Source: Jiangellaceae bacterium
GTDB taxonomy: Bacteria > Actinomycetota > Actinomycetes > Jiangellales > Jiangellaceae
Length of the DNA: 6,496 bases
Direction of reading: 5' to 3'
Assembly (NCBI GenBank): GCA_030146385.1
Contig: JASLBX010000211.1
Span: forward strand, 1 to 6,496
Shown here: positions 5,438 through 6,496 of the stretch, piece by piece
How the letters are laid out: each line of letters starts with the position of its first letter
How positions within the stretch are numbered: the stretch's first letter is position 1
Translations under genes and position numbers: made by a program
Notes under the pieces: model-generated
Seen by the model: only the letters and a program-made list of their open reading frames with translations
What the model was told of the DNA's origin: nothing
Databases searched by the model: none

Positions 5438-6210
5438 CCACCGCCCGAGTTCTCGTCGTCGAGGACGACGCCGCCGTCTCGTCGGTCGTCGCGGCCTACG
5501 TTCGCGATGCCGGATTCGAGGCGCGCGTCGCCGCGGACGGTCTCACCGCCGAGCGGGACTGGCGCGAGTGGCGACCGGACGTGGTCGTACTGGACGTCAT
5601 GCTGCCGGGCCGGTCGGGCCTCGACGTCCTCCGGCGCATGCGCGCGGACGGCGACGACACGCTGGTCGTGGTGTTGAGCGCGCGCGGCGAGGAGGAAGAC
5701 CGGGTCGTCGGGTTGGAGGTCGGCGCGGACGATTACCTGGTCAAGCCGTTCAGCCCGCGCGAGCTCATGTTGCGGATCGCCGGCCTGCTGCGCCGTGAAG
5801 AGCGGCTGGCCGGTGCGCCCGTCCTGCCCCGGACGCTGCGTGCCGAGCCGGTGGCCGTCGACACCGGTGCCCATACGGTGTCGGTGGGCGGCGAGCCGGT
5901 CGCGCTGACCACCCGTGAGTACGACCTGCTGGTGTTCCTGATGCGCAATGCCGGGCAGACCTTCACCAAACGCGATCTGCTGCGCCGCGTGTGGGGATGG
6001 GACTTCGGCGACAACTCGACCGTGATCGTGCACGTGCGGCGGCTCCGCGAGAAGATCGAGCAGGACCCGTCCGACCCGCGGCTGGTGATCACCGTTAGAG
6101 GCACGGGATACCGGTTCGCGAGGGCGGACGAGCGTGCCGTAGCTGGGGTTGTCCGGCCGGACAGCGACGTCGGAGCTGATCAGCCACTTGTCCGGCCGGA
6201 CAAGTCGTAG
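5434..6210 (+). CDS. OmpR/PhoB-family two-component response regulator
   Basis: The product has 258 residues. The receiver domain (1-122) has the acidic pair Glu10/Asp11-Asp12, phospho-acceptor Asp54 in VVLDVMLPG, Ser82 in LSARGE and Lys104 in LVKPFSP, so it should be phosphorylatable. The winged-helix DNA-binding domain spans about 136-229, with LTTREYDLLVFLMRNAG, the recognition region NSTVIVHVRRLREKIE, and the closing wing VRGTGYRFAR. Start ATG 5434 overlaps the ccdA stop by 4 nt and has GAGGA nine bases upstream. After the usual end of the family, at about residue 230, there is a 28-residue tail in which VRPD occurs twice; these codons form two perfect DNA palindromes. The probable partner kinase starts 18 nt after the stop. 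I infer control of envelope redox functions, perhaps of this operon itself, from context only. Confidence 0.94.
   Translation: MTTARVLVVEDDAAVSSVVAAYVRDAGFEARVAADGLTAERDWREWRPDVVVLDVMLPGRSGLDVLRRMRADGDDTLVVVLSARGEEEDRVVGLEVGADDYLVKPFSPRELMLRIAGLLRREERLAGAPVLPRTLRAEPVAVDTGAHTVSVGGEPVALTTREYDLLVFLMRNAGQTFTKRDLLRRVWGWDFGDNSTVIVHVRRLREKIEQDPSDPRLVITVRGTGYRFARADERAVAGVVRPDSDVGADQPLVRPDKS
6150..6163. repeat. Palindrome TGTCCGGCCGGACA, copy 1
   Basis: A perfect 14-bp palindrome inside the 3' end of the response-regulator coding sequence, encoding VRPD. Its centre is 39 bp from that of copy 2, which has the same 14-bp core. It could be a protein-binding half of a two-site operator or an mRNA hairpin. 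Confidence 0.6.
6186..6205. repeat. Palindrome ACTTGTCCGGCCGGACAAGT, copy 2 (20 bp, perfect)
   Basis: A 20-bp perfect palindrome containing the same core as copy 1, ending one codon before the stop of the response-regulator gene and 23 nt before the kinase ATG. As RNA it gives an 8-bp stem with a GGCC loop. No T-run follows, so an intrinsic terminator is unlikely; an operator or a hairpin adjusting kinase expression is possible. Confidence 0.65.
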
Positions 6211-6228
6211 GAAGAGAGCGGGTGGGCC

Positions 6229-6496
6229 ATGAGCGACCTGGTCTTCATGCTGACTGCGACGGCCGCGAGTTGCCTGGGCGTCGGCATCGTCGGATGGCTG
6301 GCCCTCCACGCCACGCGCCGCCGTTCGGTGACTCTCGCAGTTGTGATCTGTGCTCTGGTGCCGATGGTGGCTGTCATCGTGGCCGTCCAGGTCAACGTCC
6401 GGGCCATGTTCCTGTCCGACCACGACGCCGAGGTCATCGCGATCGTGCTGACGACGGCGGCCGTGCTGGCGCTCGTGCTCGCGGTGGTGCTCGGCC
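6229..6496 (+). CDS. Probable sensor histidine kinase, N-terminal membrane part (truncated by window edge)
   Basis: The frame from ATG 6229 is open for 89 codons to the end of the window. It shows three hydrophobic stretches: about 4-26, 34-54 and 68-89. A basic loop HATRRR (27-32) follows the first, and a short segment VNVRAMFLSDHD (55-66) separates the second and third. The AMFLS-x-HD stretch resembles the N-termini of actinobacterial sensor kinases that continue into HAMP and kinase domains. No catalytic motif lies inside the window, so the call rests on this resemblance and on the adjacent response regulator. Two cysteines, Cys15 and Cys41, fall within predicted membrane segments. A purine-rich stretch AGGAAGAGAG at 6209-6218, overlapping the upstream stop codon, can serve as the ribosome site, with 10 nt from its end to the ATG. 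Confidence 0.72.
   Translation, partial: MSDLVFMLTATAASCLGVGIVGWLALHATRRRSVTLAVVICALVPMVAVIVAVQVNVRAMFLSDHDAEVIAIVLTTAAVLALVLAVVLG

Noticed and set aside
5191..6423. Minus-strand open frame of 410 residues opposite ccdA, the regulator and the kinase
   Set aside because: His/Gln/Arg/Asp-rich antisense composition; the plus strand encodes recognisable families throughout.

Overview
The window looks like chromosomal DNA of a high-GC actinomycete (Actinomycetota). The evidence is strong G/C bias at third codon positions, GTG starts, an actinobacterial-type DapD, and a divergent dapD / dapE pair followed by a LOG-family gene. From memory, Mycobacterium tuberculosis has a similar order (Rv1201c, Rv1202, then Rv1205 after two other genes). 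The genus cannot be fixed from sequence alone; Propionibacteriales or Jiangellales relatives are a guess.

Layout, left to right. (1) Bases 1-771, minus strand: most of an exported two-part cell-wall protein, with a lysozyme/transglycosylase-like domain followed by a segment carrying an M15-like SxHxxGxAxD motif; its C-terminus lies outside the window. (2) 772-913: a spacer holding a 36-bp dyad. (3) 914-1834, minus: dapD. (4) 1835-2203: a 369-bp divergent intergenic region with two nested sets of inverted repeats, one having 29-bp arms. (5) 2204-3277, plus: dapE. (6) 3298-4080, plus: a LOG/TIGR00730-type protein. (7) 4128 to the right edge, plus: a tight cluster of four genes, namely a thioredoxin-fold lipoprotein, a CcdA-type membrane electron carrier, an OmpR-type response regulator overlapping ccdA by 4 nt, and the N-terminal membrane part of what is probably the cognate sensor histidine kinase, cut by the window edge.

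How they work together. dapD and dapE are two steps of the succinylase branch making L,L-diaminopimelate, the precursor of lysine and of peptidoglycan cross-links; the left-edge gene probably acts on peptidoglycan as well. The right half reads as one operon that moves reducing equivalents across the membrane (CcdA to an extracytoplasmic WCPEC thioredoxin-like lipoprotein), tied to a two-component system. That suggests envelope thiol-redox state is sensed or controlled by the kinase/regulator pair.

Two patterns stand out beyond the genes. First, four transcription-unit starts (dapD, dapE, LOG gene, thioredoxin gene) lack a convincing Shine-Dalgarno and instead have a TANNNT hexamer ending 6-8 nt before the start codon, as in leaderless actinobacterial genes, whereas ccdA and the regulator inside the operon have purine-rich ribosome sites. 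Second, the regulator's 3' coding end carries two copies of a perfect TGTCCGGCCGGACA palindrome 39 bp apart, just before the kinase gene. No RNA genes, CRISPR arrays or transposase genes were seen.
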